Source: Casuarius casuarius (lineage: Eukaryota; Chordata; Aves; Casuariiformes; Casuariidae). From it: DNA of 64,000 nt. Under the pieces are notes generated by a model. It saw nothing but the letters and a program-made list of their open reading frames with translations, searched no databases and was not told where the DNA came from. The stretch's first letter is position 1; each line of letters opens with the position of its first letter. Where the stretch lies: NCBI GenBank assembly GCA_003342895.1, contig PTFA01000273.1, positions 1,125,846-1,189,845 of the forward strand, read 5' to 3'. The translations under genes and the position numbers were made by a program. Shown one piece after another: positions 25,101 through 36,960 of the stretch.

Positions 25101-25964
25101 GTTAACTAACTAAAGATGAACTTTAATGCCAGAATGTTGCAATCAACAAGTATGTTATTTGATTCTAGAAATGGAGATTATTGTTTGTAATAAAAACCAA
25201 ACGAAAATCCAAATGAAATTAAATCACTAATGCTTCTTGAAGCTTGCATAGCTATTTATTAAGTTCTTTCAATGTAACGCAATGCACCTATGAAATTAAA
25301 ATGTGGGTCAGTGTATCTTAGGAACCAAAAAATGGTTGTTCAAGCCCAACAACCTGAAAACAGCAGCCATAACTAAGGCTTGGATTGCAAAGAGAAAATA
25401 TTTCCTGTCACAGTACCTCTAGCTTCTAATGGAGATTCCCCCTCAGTTCCAATGCTGGTATTCGTTTTCCAAAGCCTCAGTTTTGTTCTGATGCTTCAAA
25501 ACTCCCATGGAATTACTATGTTACAACTCAGCATAGAAGAACACGAAGCCTTAAATAACCTAGCACATGGGTGCCCGCATGTGCCCAGAGCAGTCTGCTG
25601 TGGACTGGTCAGACTGATCTGCCCCTTCTGTCCACTCGGATGCTGGCCTGCGACAGGGGCTCTGCCCTCCAGTGAATCAAATTCTTGCCTCCATTAGATG
25701 TTGTATTTCCAACTCTGAAACACCAATGCAAGAATGAAAGTAATTGAGAAGACGAGTGAAAAAATATCTAGAAATAGAAGGACTGTAAACAAGAATTTGG
25801 AAATTTATCTTATTTCTGGAAAGGGAAAATAAAAAATAACTTATTCTTGTGGAAAAGAAATCATCTTCTAGAATGCAATTCCAGTGAATATCACAAAAAT
25901 TATGAGTGACCTGGTCTATGGGGCAACAATGACCTTCTTCATAAAAGCTTTACAGTTGTGATTG
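25101..25964. other. Mostly AT-rich stretch with a GC-richer centre, unassigned
   Basis: A plus-strand frame of 105 codons (25380-25697) crosses a GC-richer segment around 25560-25680. Its translation has scattered cysteines and no recognised motif, and it is not called as a gene. Sequence around 25910-25964 may already belong to the LINE that follows. Confidence 0.4.
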
Positions 25965-26412
25965 ATGTCTGAGAGGTCATGGAGATCATGGCAGATCTGA
26001 GGTGGTGGGAGAAAGGCAAACGTTGCACTTACCTTCAAAGAAATCCAGAAAGCCAAACTAGAAAACTACAAGCTGGTCAGTCTCACTCAGGCCCTGGGGA
26101 AAATCATGTAGCAAGTCTCCTTGGACCATTTCTGGGTGTATGAAGAAGAATTTGAATGGAAACAGTCAACATGGATTTGCCAAGGGGGCATCATGCCTTC
26201 TGTGATAAAAGGGCTGGATTTGTGGATGAAGGGAGAGCAACGTTTATCATTTTGTCTGGATCGTAGCAAGGCCTTCAACACTGTCTCCTGCAGCACTCTT
26301 GAATCCAAGTTAGGATGTTACCAGCTGGGTGATGGACGCCAGATAGGAGAAACCTGCCTGGCTGGTTGGGCTTAAAGGTAGTGGTTAATGGGTTGCCCCC
26401 TGAGCTTGCGGG
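25965..26412 (+). mobile_element. CR1 LINE reverse-transcriptase remnant
   Basis: One frame with a single internal stop (TAG at 26107-26109) carries CR1 ORF2 reverse-transcriptase landmarks in order: an FKEIQKAKLENYKLVSLT segment (family FKKG...GNYRPVSLT), ALGKIM (family PGKIMEQ), EWKQSTWICQGG (family HGF-type motif before the fingers) and RSKAFNTVS (family DFSKAFDTVS, reverse-transcriptase motif A). CLAGWA and, after a frame change, VVVNG follow (family WLxGRxQRVVVNG). The YxDD-type catalytic segment further downstream is absent. The copy is inactive: it is a 5'- and 3'-truncated internal fragment. CR1 LINEs move by target-primed reverse transcription. Confidence 0.8.
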
Positions 26413-26670
26413 AGGCAGTGGTGGGGTGGGAGCGCGGCGTGGCGTGGAGAGGTGCTCTTGGCTCCGGCCTGGAGGTGCCCAGCCCTGGCAGGGGGACCGT
26501 GGCCACCCCTGCCCGTGGCAGGGTGTTGCGCCAGGGACCCCCAAGGCACTGCCAGCCCCTGTAACCCTGGGGTCTGTGGATGGTGCCATGGTGATGGCTC
26601 CCACCCTCCCATCCAGGCTGTCCCAGGCTGAATGTCTTGCCACGAAAGTGAAAAACCAAGCATTAACGGA
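26400..26670. other. GC-rich island abutting the CR1 remnant
   Basis: For about 270 nt the sequence becomes G- and C-rich, with repeated ccctggcaggg and cccctgcc words. An 8-bp inverted repeat (GGCAGGGG at 26487-26494, CCCCTGCC at 26506-26513) lies within it. Open frames exist on both strands (for example 26366-26674 plus, 26275-26682 minus), as expected where stops are rare. It does not follow the CR1 consensus that should come next. Its origin is unknown; it could be a separate GC-rich insertion or a tandemly evolved segment. Confidence 0.45.
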
Positions 26671-26701
26671 GTGATTTATCACCTTATTGCGCTAGGCTTT
26701 T

Positions 26702-26710
26702 GGGGGGGGG
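26702..26710 (+). repeat. Run of nine G
   Basis: Homopolymer just downstream of the GC-rich island. It is a likely sequencing or assembly weak point. Confidence 0.9.
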
Positions 26711-27481
26711 AGTATTGAAATATAACAGTGCTGGGGCTTTAGTACAGTAGTTATTGTCACACAGATAGGAAAAAGGTTAAAGGCTAATATACGATATTGC
26801 ATTTAGTGTTGCAGCAGGAATGGCAATTGTATAGAGATTTATACAGAATATGTGTAGGTATATTGCTATAGATGTCTATATTCAGCCGCTGTATATACTT
26901 GCTAACATATAACCAGGCATAGCAAACATTCACTGTCCTTTACCATGCTTTTAGTATAAACTCTCTCAGTTCTGCTGATGCATTTCATGTGACAGAAGTT
27001 ATATATAAAATTTAAATACTATTCTTAAGATGCCAGATCCCAATATCTCCATCTATATTTCTAAAAAAACCAATTGTTTTATTGTTCATAGGCTGTTTCA
27101 CAATGTTTCCTTCATAAATTTTTGCTGTGAAGTGCTTTTATATTATAAGCAGAATCCTCATTTGGGAGAGTTTTCTAAGCTAACGATCCTTCAGTGAAGT
27201 CCTTGAGGAATTAGTAATATATTTCACATCAGCCTATTTTGAAATTCCAGCTGATCAGTGTGGCTTTCAAGATTTTATTTATTCACAGTGAAATCTTTGC
27301 CTAAATTAGCTAGGTTCTCCCTTTGCTTCAGTTGATTAGTCAGATTTACACAAGAGTTGGAAAAGCAATTTTCGCAATTCAGAGATGCCAGCTTGTCAGA
27401 GCCTAAATCAAGGTGATTCTCTTAAAGCTCATCTTGCATCATGAAGTCTTCTGTGAATACAAGCATGTCATGCTGTTTATT
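26711..27481. other. AT-rich stretch, no gene seen
   Basis: No repeat family, RNA gene or open frame of interest was recognised. Confidence 0.6.
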
Positions 27482-27530
27482 TGCTCTCCGCTTCTCCCCA
27501 GAGGTATGGTAATATACAATTGTGGTAAGT
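27482..27530 (+). other. Cryptic exon candidate of 23 nt with strong splice signals
   Basis: The sequence TTGCTCTCCGCTTCTCCCCAG ends at 27501 and is followed after 23 nt by G|GTAAGT at 27525, a consensus donor. The exon length is not a multiple of three, so it would act as a poison or untranslated exon if used. It is based on splice signals alone. Confidence 0.2.
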
Positions 27531-30493
27531 GAAAAAAATCCCTTTCCTCTTTTGTTCTTGCTCCATGTTTTATTATTTTCCCCCTACTTTAATATTTTCT
27601 CTCTTAAAAATAAATAATCTCTCAAAGTCCTGTTCTCATTATGAGTCCAGGAGTTTTAAAGATTTTAAATTGATTCATGTGTTTATTTCATTAATACTGT
27701 ATTCAAATTCAGAAAGGCCAAGAAACAAATTCAAAACATAATCCCTTTCCATCAAAGTAGAATTAAGCAACAGCAGCATTTTCCATAGTACATTACAGAT
27801 GTCTCCCTTCCTTTAAAGTTAAAGATAAAAGAATTATTCATCTGCAATGTATACTTCCATAATCTCTGTTCTAAGCAAAACTTTTAAGGAGCCTGTAATG
27901 CTAGATCTAAAGTTGGATGATTAGTTGATTGAAATTAAGCCCTATCTTTTGCATGCATACAGAAATGATAGCCTGGAAACTTTCCTTCCGTCATTAATCC
28001 TTGAAATCAACAATTGTGCCTGGAGGGCTGAATCCTAGTTTTGAATGTCTCAGCTAGAAAAGACCCAGCACCTAAAACTACCAGTGCCTTCTGTGGGAGC
28101 CTGATTTGACCTTGAAATGAATAGCTATGCAAATATTTTTTATTCCTATTCAGTAACTGTGTTTCTATTAAAGAAATGCAGCCAAATTTTTCGTGACATA
28201 CTCAAGGTGGTGTCTGAGATGAGTATAACTGGCTCATTGAAGAGTCAGAGAGACAGTGTTTGCATGCATGTTGCTACAGCTTTACAAGGATCTATGAACA
28301 TAAGTGTATGTGAAGGTTTTCTCTCGCTGTTGAGGCCGCCTGCTTACAGACTGCCAAAGAACAGAAAGTACTGGATTACTAAGAGCAAAAATTAAGCTTC
28401 ACCTTGTTCATTTACACAGATCGTTGAGTCAGTGAAATATATAATGAAAGCAGAATAGATTTTAGAGAACTTTTGGGGAGTACTGTTCAACAGATTGAGT
28501 TCTTAAAAAGTACTTATTTACTTCCTGGTTAATCTTTAGTGAATCTGTGGCATATGATAATGGTGACAATTGAGCAGCAACAGCATTTACATGGTTTAGC
28601 TGCTTCACACAATATTTTATAAGTACTGACAGAATTCTGATCTGAGAAGTTTATGGTATAAATTAAGAGTAAAAGCTCAAGAGTACCTGTGCTAGCACTA
28701 GCTATCACTTCTAGCTATCACTTCTGCTATCGCTGACACTGATAATAAAATTCCCATTGACTTCAATAACATTACAGTTAGCCTGATTGTATGCTTCTTA
28801 TAAACTCACTCTCAGTGCCTTTTAATTCTTGAAAAAATGATAAAAACAACGGGTGAAAGAAAAAAGGAAGAAAAATTATATTGATATACCTATATATTTA
28901 TATACTCTCAGTTAATTTTGTGTTAATGGGTTATTTCTAAGTTCATGATGTAAGGGTGAGTGGTGAAAGACCAACCACAAAGATTTTTGATGAGAGAGCA
29001 AGGCTACACATCATGCAAAATGCAAAAGGTATTCCATGTTTAGATGCCAAACTGAGAAAAGGCAAAATGAGAATCTAGGAGATCTGAGAAAGCACAGTTT
29101 AGGACACAAACTGATGAGTAGCAATAACCTAGAGTCATGAAGTTGTAAAACATAGAGGTTTCAAAGAGCTCTTTTTATAGTCAAGATGAAAGAACAGTAG
29201 CAAAGATGAACGCCTAGGAAATCAGTGGTATGAATGCAAGAATGAAAAGGACTTTTCTCCGTCCTAGTGAAAGCAATTGACATGAGAGAGATGGTCGGTG
29301 TGAAATTATAGCCAAACTGACTCTTGATTCAGCAGCGTGAATATAAGCAATGCACTTTCATCAGGTGCAAAACATCCTCTCAGTACTTTCGCCGTTACCT
29401 ATCCATCTCTATAAATTCTGGTGCCAACTGTGATCTGAGAAATGCTGAACTACAGCATGAGCAGCTATGGCCACAGTATTTATCCGCTTAAAAGATACAC
29501 CAGTAATCTCACGATGTTTGTCTTACAAAAGGTATCTTTGAGAATTTTGAAGCCCAAACCTTGGAAATACAGTAGTCAACATTTTGAGCTGAAAATGTCT
29601 GTGGGCTGAGCTGACAGGCCCATGTAAAATACAGCAAATTGTACACTATTGGAATTCCTCCCACAAGGATGTGGAAGTAATGTCCTTATTCAGCTGAAGT
29701 TAAGCTTCATGAATCCAGTTCCTTAGGGCCAAGAGTATGAACAGAGGATGTAGATATCAGCTGCGTATGAAAGCAATGGGAGTCTTTAAATTCCCTTTTC
29801 AGTCTGAATTTTGCAGTGTTTCAAGTTTATATTCTTATAGTAGCTTTCTGTAGCTTTCTCTGGTTCATTGTGTTATTTCAAATAGTTGAACTACAGCATG
29901 CTCCAAACCCAATCATTTCTACCCAATTTCTACCCAAAGGACACCACTGTCCTTTCCTTCTATATTTCCATCTTATTCCCTTTGTAATGGGAGATATTGA
30001 AGGGCTATCCAAAAGCCTTTCTATGATCCATTCAATTGAGTGCAGAAAAAGGAATGAAGAAGACTGCATTCTTGTTTTTTCCTGTAAGAATAGTGCTAAA
30101 TTGCCATATCAGGTCTGAAAAGCAGAGAAGTCCTGTTTCAATAACTTGGTTAAATTAATTGGTTTCTTACTTGAAATGACCTGAAGACATTTGTGACCTT
30201 ACAAATTGTGACTTCACAAATTACATTTCTGATTCATTGCTAAATCTAATTAGAGATGTTTCTGATTTATATAAACATACCTTCTTACAGAATGCTGCTT
30301 ATAGGATCCAGAAAACACATATCAGTCTGAATAAAAGTTCTGTTTTACTGATCAACATTTGCTCACATACGTTATTATAATATTTAATTTTCAACTTCGT
30401 TTTAAGAATAGAACTGATACTTGTATAGTAAAGGAACCTGTACACGGCCTATGTATTCACATTTCAATACTGCACTACTTTCTATTGCTGTAG
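27531..30493. other. AT-rich stretch with one 13-bp tandem repeat
   Basis: No gene is recognised. The 13-mer ctagctatcactt is tandemly repeated twice at 28698-28723, with a degenerate third unit after it. A segment near 28750-28770 (cccattgacttcaat) resembles a motif common in old amniote repeats. Open frames of 92-100 codons (28117-28395, 29816-30118) have no recognisable features. Confidence 0.5.
28698..28723 (+). repeat. Two perfect tandem copies of a 13-bp unit
   Basis: ctagctatcactt occurs twice head to tail, followed by a partial copy (ctgctatcgct). Confidence 0.9.
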
Positions 30494-30657
30494 TGCTCTA
30501 TTTTGTAAGCATTAATAATCATCTCTCACAGCAATCCCAGAGGCGGGTAATATGAGTATTAATATCTCTACTGTTCGAAGGAAGAAATGGCACAGTCTTT
30601 TATCAAAACCTGTCTGATAAGGTAGCTTTTGGTGCAGGGTGGAAGTGAAATTGAATA
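30494..30657 (-). repeat. MIR/L2-like ancient repeat remnant
   Basis: On the plus strand the order of words follows the antisense of MIR/L2. A 'gctctattttgtaagcattaa' type segment is followed by 'atctctcacagcaatcccagagg' and 'gggtaatatgagtattaatatctctact'. 'Aggaagaaatggcacag' follows (family: acagatgaggaaactgaggcacag). A degenerate stretch ending 'gtgcagggtggaagtgaaattgaa' comes last (family: ctagtaagtggcagagccgggattcgaa). Divergence is high and no internal promoter is intact. The family is shared by amniotes and old copies persist in birds. Confidence 0.55.
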
Positions 30658-33600
30658 TTTTATGGCAGCAATCATTTTAAATATTTTTCACAAACACAAA
30701 GATCTGCTGCAGTAACTCTCACTTTAAGATGAAGCTGCTTCATTCAAAAAACAGCCTACAGACTAAAAATGATTTCTTAGCTTCCTGGAGGCAAAGCTCT
30801 TTGTTTCAGAATGAATGTTTTCTTTCTCTACTAGCAAGATAGTTCCATTTGCAAAATATCTTAGATTCCTTAATTTTTTCTGTGAATTGAAAATGAATAT
30901 TCTCATTAGCAATTGCACTTTAATGTGAACCAAAGACATTTACAAAAAATTTTGTAATTCAGTTAGATCACCAACATTTTGACATTTAGTCCCAACATTT
31001 TTTCTCTATAATTGCTTGTTTGACTGCTTCACAAATATACCAAGGTGTATGCAGTTCCATCCCTTTTCCTTTAGAAAAAGTTCTATACTTTTTTCAATAT
31101 TGGTAGATGACGAAGGCTAGTTCTTATTACTGTATATTGAAATTCCTGTTTTCTTCTACATGCAAAGATATCTAGTGCTCAGGTCAAAGTTACCGTAACA
31201 ATCTTCCTCGTCTCTGAATTGCTAGACTCAGACAACATGCTGCTTACTTTCCAACAAATGTAACTGGTTTTAAGGCTATTGGGAACCTCACAAACCAGCT
31301 TTTGCTATTTTTCCAAGAGTAAATGCTAACATGTGCAACATTTAGCAGCTTGCTACTAAATCAGGAGCAGAGGACACTTTCAAGGTGTCTTGATAATGGA
31401 AATTATTCACAAGACAATAAAGATCTTTTTTTTTCTTATCCCTACTGGGAAGAAACAGAATAATATAAATCAGCTGAAGCATGAACTTTTCTCTTTCTAC
31501 TTGACCTGGAAAAAGAAATAAGCAAATCGCCCTTTTTACTGATAACAAGTGACTTACATTCCACTGTGCCACTTCTTTTCCTCCTTGAGAAATCCAGGTA
31601 AACGGGCAATGCTTTGGTACATTGATTATGCTCTGTCCCAATGCCTTTGTGTGCAAGAGCTTTGATGACAAGAAGTAACAAACTAAAAGTTGAGAAACAA
31701 AACTCTGATGCTGATTTATTAAATATTCAGGCCTCCACTGAATTGCAAGTGACACCGGTGTTGACACCACAAGCGATAGTTACCTGCCCCTCATAATCCT
31801 ATGACTGCACCCACTGGTGGCACGGCTGGTGTATCCCTCAGAGACAAGGACTGCTGATACAATGCTTTCCATGGAAAGTAAATTACTTCAGACTGTATGA
31901 GAAACAGTTAATATTCCTTTAAACAGTTTGGAAACCCTCTGCTAGTAGGCTAGATTTAGTCTCTGTAGAAAGCATATGTCGCTGGGCTTCACATGTTGCA
32001 TGTAGTTAATAATTCTGAAGCCTGGACCCATCTGTTTCAGCACAATTGTTTCACACTGCGTCTTATGTACACAGCCAGAGACTCAACAAAGGTCTTCAAC
32101 TTGGAACCTGGTTTTCATTTGCTCTGCCAAACACTGAATCTTATTACAGATTTTATCACGTTATGAAGTCCATGTTTTTCTATGCTGAGTATTTGGGAAA
32201 GATGGATGGGCATCAATGGGAAAACCTTAGAGATTTTTCCACTAAATGATGACTCACTAGCTGTACAGTTCCCAGCAGCAAGATTTTATCTCAAAACCTA
32301 ACCCGAGCCATGTTTGGATTTACATATTCTTCTCTTGGTCCTTCTTCAGAATGCATGGAAATGATTCATAGTTAACAAGTGGGAAAACTTATTGTTGAAT
32401 ATTGCACATGCTTCAACTCCTGGTAAAGCCCAAATAATTTCTGTCTGCTGTGTGCTGATACTGCTAATGCTGTTAATCATCCAAAGTTAAGACGACACAC
32501 ATTTATATATAAATAATATTCCTACCCTAACTATAATGATAATAATAATTACATATATTAATATAATTAAAGATAATTAACAAAATACCATTTCAGATAG
32601 CTAGCCAACAAGAAGTGATTCAAAATGCTCTATCATGCTTTCATGTGCCAAATGATATGTCTGATAATGACAGATTATTGAATGTCACTGGTGTTTTATT
32701 TGATAAACAACGATAAGCAATCAAAAATACTGAAATACGAAAAGAGGCATTTTTCCTTTCACTGAGCTATGAAGCGTTGCAAACTTTGTTCAGATAGACC
32801 ATAATAAAAGCAAATCCAAAGTCTATTGCTTCTTACTGAAGAAGACTATAATGTTATCCACAGTTTTGTCATGAGTTGAGGAGCTGGGCTGAAAGCCAAG
32901 CAGAGCTCTTACAGGTTCACAATGATCTCTGCTTCAGGAAAGCTGTAGCTGGAATGTAACTTTCACAAGTACCTACTTGTTTTAATCCCAGTAATTTTCA
33001 TTGGAATTTATTTCATATTACTGTGATCTTCACAAATCACAGTCTATATTATAGGATTATCACTAGAAGTTGCATGGACAAATACAGTCCTGCGCAACAT
33101 AATTTTCATTGCATGTATAAGCCTTTCTGCAAGTGCACCTTGCTTTGCTGCAAGTGGAGTATACTTATCTGACTTCTTTGATTAAGCATAATTTGTTGTC
33201 TAATTCTAATTTACACAGTTGATCAATTAATCTTTCCATGTATTATGGATGAATGTCTAAAGAGTAGCTGAAATCCAATTAAGTGATTCTATCACTTCCA
33301 GCTGTAGCCTGATCTTACCTTAAATTAACAGTCTTAGATAAAGATATTATTTAAATCAAAATTATTTCAGTCTTATTTTGGCTGGAAATACTTGTAACTC
33401 AGATTTGGTTGTAAAGTCTTAGGAAACTTTTTTGTAGCTAACCTCGTTCTGAATTGCATGTAGCCTGATTAATTGATATTGCCATTGCAGTCCAAAGTAT
33501 TAAACTTTCAGGGAGCATTTACAGGGAGTATTTCAGGAATATTTACATATCAAGACTTACTTCTGCACTACAGAGTTATGTCCTGTGGGATGAAAGTGCC

Positions 33601-34248
33601 CAGCTTTGGAAAGCAACATAGGTGCTACTGAAATTGCATGTTGTGCAGTGGAAGCAAGGATTTTTTCTATGCCACACAGTTTCTATGGGTAGTATTAAAT
33701 AAGCACCAGTTATCAACTTGTTGACAGGGTAAGTTACCATGACATCTACAACTGAGATCAAAATTCTGACTTTTCCAGTTTGAATCAAGAACTGGGCATG
33801 GCAACATTTGTGAGACTGGAAAGCATTGCAGAAAATAATAAACCACATTTTAGTAAATGTAATTTTATTTTGGCCTTATGCTAGACTGAATTCGGGAATA
33901 CCCACTTGGATAGGTACATCAGGAAATTGCCAATGGTAGTTTCCTCTCTCCTACCAGGATATACCCTCAGAATTAATTGGGTCAGCTGGCCTAGCAAGCT
34001 GATGTCCAATTATTTCATGGAACAAGGGTCACAGTGTCTTTTATGCAAAACTTGCAAAAATATTCAAAATACAGCATCGTGCTGATGTGAAACTTACTTA
34101 TTTACACTCAGCATCTTTTTAGGAAGGCACTTTAAAAAGTAACTGTGAAAATGAGGCTATTAAACGGTATTATTTCTAGGGACAAATACAATTCAGCAAA
34201 CATTCAGCAAATGTTTTTAAATCTGGCAAGCAGTCTACTCAGAGGGGG
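30658..34248. other. AT-rich stretch, no gene seen
   Basis: A 142-codon minus-strand frame (31342-31770) is the longest open frame here; its translation lacks any motif I recognise, so it is not called. An AAT/TA-rich microsatellite-like patch lies at about 32532-32570. Nothing else was identified. Confidence 0.5.
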
Positions 34249-34297
34249 ATCTCTCTTTACTTGAGAGTGTATCCCTAGGTGGTGAGTAAAGAGAGAT
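34249..34297. repeat. Perfect 13-bp inverted repeat with 23-nt loop
   Basis: ATCTCTCTTTACT at 34249-34261 is matched exactly by AGTAAAGAGAGAT at 34285-34297. A transcript across it would form a 13-bp stem, and flanking bases add only scattered pairing. It is shorter than a usual microRNA precursor stem and no mobile element ends are seen. Confidence 0.7.
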
Positions 34298-36469
34298 GCT
34301 TGGCTTGCTATCATATCTCTAAACACATCAGATAACTATGCCCACCAGCCTACTTGGACACAGCAGTGGGTTTGACCATCTGCTCCCAAATATGACTACA
34401 ACTCTGCTGCTCTTCAATTTTGGCACTAGAATTCATGAGAAAAAGCAAGGGGTACAAAGAATCACTGGGTTCAGACAGGTGCCTTGGAAATTTACCCTTG
34501 GTAACATGTGTTGTTGTAACAGTGATATGCATTCATTTCCACAGTACTATGAAAATGCACAATTTGTGTTGGCGTGGGACAGCAGAAGGTTGTCACTTCT
34601 GGTTAGTATTGCTTTCTGTAGAAACTACTGTTCATTCACAGTGTACTACAGGCCAAAAGGTAACAGGAAAACTATACTTACCACAAAATAAATACACCTC
34701 AGTGCACGGTGCCACATATCTCTGAGAGGAGAGTTGTGCAGGAGTCATACTTTCATCCCTGCTCCCTTCTAGAAAAGGGCTAAGACAATATAAGACACAG
34801 CTGCAAGTCCTCAATTCACTTAGTTAAACCAAGAACAACAGACTTTGCAAAAAAGTGGATAGAGAACACTATATATGTGTATTATATATGTGTATTATAC
34901 AAAGCAGTCCCCCAAACGTGACATCATGGTCAAAAATTGCTTCCTTTCCTCTCCTACAAGAGCGGCCCTCAAGAACTCTTGTTTTCCTGGCCTGACAAGA
35001 GCCACTCTCCTGCTCTCTGGAGATGGAGCACCGGAGTACTATTAAAGTTCATTTTATAAGCAGGTCCTCAAAATGAGAAAAATTCTGCCTAAAATTACAA
35101 GGGAGCACCCAAGTCTTCTTTAGCAATGGAGGGAATGTAAAGACATGTTATGAGAACTGACTTAAACTCTTGTCTCAAATCATCTCTTCTCTCCTAACCT
35201 CTTCTCTCACCTTCCACCTTTTGCCTTGCATCGGATGATTGAACACTGCTGTGGTCCCAGTGATCGAAGACATATCTTGTGACCTATTTGGGCAACTCAT
35301 CTCTGTTATTCTTCCAATTTCTCACAGAATAAGTTTTATTCTACTCTAGAGAATAAGATAAAACCTGAATTTGTAACATCTGGACCCAGATCTCCCAAAT
35401 GAGAATAAAACTTAGAAACTCTAATAACTTGCCTGAAGAGCTTAACTTCAGGAATACATGTTTCAAAAATCTTTAACATGACCATTCTGTGTAGAGGCAT
35501 AACCCTAGTCAGTCCTGACAATATTTTATTGATTGCTGCCACCAATAGAGAGCAAAAATATCTCAATTTTCTCAGAGGAATAAAAAAAAAAAAAAGAGAG
35601 AGAGAGCGCGCAAACCAAAGAAAATATTAATTATTTTTTTTCTGTTTATTAGGATTCCCTTATTTTAAGGTGGCCAGATTCCATTGACAGAATAGGCTGA
35701 TAGCTTACTTTTAAACCATAAAAGAGTCTGAGATTCAAAACCTGGGGGAAAAGTTCTTGAATATCTTAAAATGGGTTGGGAGAAACAAAAGACCAGAGAA
35801 CTAGAGAGCTGACAGTTGTATGAGAGGAAAATGTTTCCAACTCAGATGATTGTATTACTATCTTCTCTAACTAAAATGAGAAATGTGGGAAGGAAATTCA
35901 ATTGCAAAACACAGTTCACTAAATTTGAGGTTTCCCCCAGTGGTATAAAAATTGAGGAAATGGAGAAAATGCAGGAAACAGAATAAAAAGAATGAAGGAA
36001 AGAAGTCGTGCTAACCCATTCCAAACAGTTGCTTCTAATACTGATATGAATGAAATCGAATTGAACATGGACTATCCAAATTATCCCAGCTAAATATATC
36101 TATAACCCCTCCCTTCTAGTCAATTGTATTTATGTGGGAAGCTCCTTAAGTTTGCTTTCTAATATTCATTTAAGGATCTACTATAACTAATTAAACTTTT
36201 CTTTTTTCATTTTTGAGTAAGGAATACTATTCTTTTAAATAAGGAATATTTTCATTCAGTTAACACAGTCACACGCACACACACAGAAGCTTATCCAGGG
36301 GGCATCAGCCACAAGCACAACACCTGCTCTGGACCATCAAAACCCCGTGCCACAAGGAATTACTTCATCCCTTTCCCGCCATCTAACTCAAAATGCAGAA
36401 TCAGTACCTAAAAAAAGTACCCAAATAATAAAATCTAGAACAAGTCCAATTGAATCACTGCTGGTTTCC
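34298..36469. other. AT-rich stretch with several microsatellites
   Basis: Contains two perfect 13-bp units (tatatatgtgtat) at 34870-34895, a poly(A)-(GA)n-(GC)n block at 35582-35611 and a short CA repeat at about 36269-36286. Open frames (for example 34338-34691, 117 codons) have no recognisable domain. Confidence 0.6.
35582..35611 (+). repeat. Compound low-complexity: A14, (GA)n, (GC)n
   Basis: A homopolymer of 14 A runs straight into five or six GA units and then GCGCGC. Confidence 0.9.
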
Positions 36470-36960
36470 AGGGTTTGTGGCACAGTCCTAGTAGTTCTGT
36501 GCTCTGCGCTGAAGGACAGGTCTCTGATAGCCGAGGGCTTTTTGAGATGCCTCAGCTGAACTTCGAGCCCTTTGAGATGGATGAAGCAGGAAGAGGCGTT
36601 TCCCCTCTTCTCTCTGAAGTGGAGGCTCCTGCCCTTGCTGCTGGCAGGACCTGCAGCTGTGCCCGCGCCCAGCCATGTCCCACTCATTTGGAGCCTGACG
36701 CTGACCATGCCTTGATGGCCACCTTGGACCTGGACCTGCCCTGTCACGGTGGACTTGCTGGTGGTTGCTGGACCCCTGGCTGCCGCAGACCTGCTCAGTT
36801 TGCCCCCTTGAGGGGGGCCCTGCCCTTCCATCCTGGCTGTGGCCCTCGGCTCCTGGCTCCCCAGCCTCATGACAGGCAGCGCCTGCCCCTACTGCGTCCA
36901 GCAGTGCGGAGCACAACACTGCAACATCCCATGTGCTAGCACGGCACTGGCCTTTCTCCG
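36470..36960. other. Strongest GC-rich island in the window, with long open frames on both strands
   Basis: About 490 nt are rich in G and C compared with the AT-rich background (by eye well over half, against a little over a third around it). Frames are open on both strands: 36475-36939 plus (154 codons) and 36488-37090 minus (200 codons), plus a second minus frame 36388-36870. The translations are rich in Ala, Gly, Pro, Arg and Cys and contain no motif I recognise. CpG dinucleotides are present but not clustered as in a housekeeping promoter. Possible origins are an old retrocopy, an exon of an unrecognised gene, or a GC-rich repeat. The simultaneous openness on both strands argues against reading any one frame as coding. 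Confidence 0.4.

Noticed and set aside
31342..31770. 142-codon minus-strand open frame
   Set aside because: Translation has no recognisable motif, and no splice or promoter signals support it. Length is compatible with chance over 64 kb and six frames.
34338..34691. 117-codon plus-strand open frame with a second overlapping frame
   Set aside because: Two frames on the same strand are open together and neither shows a known motif, so neither is favoured.
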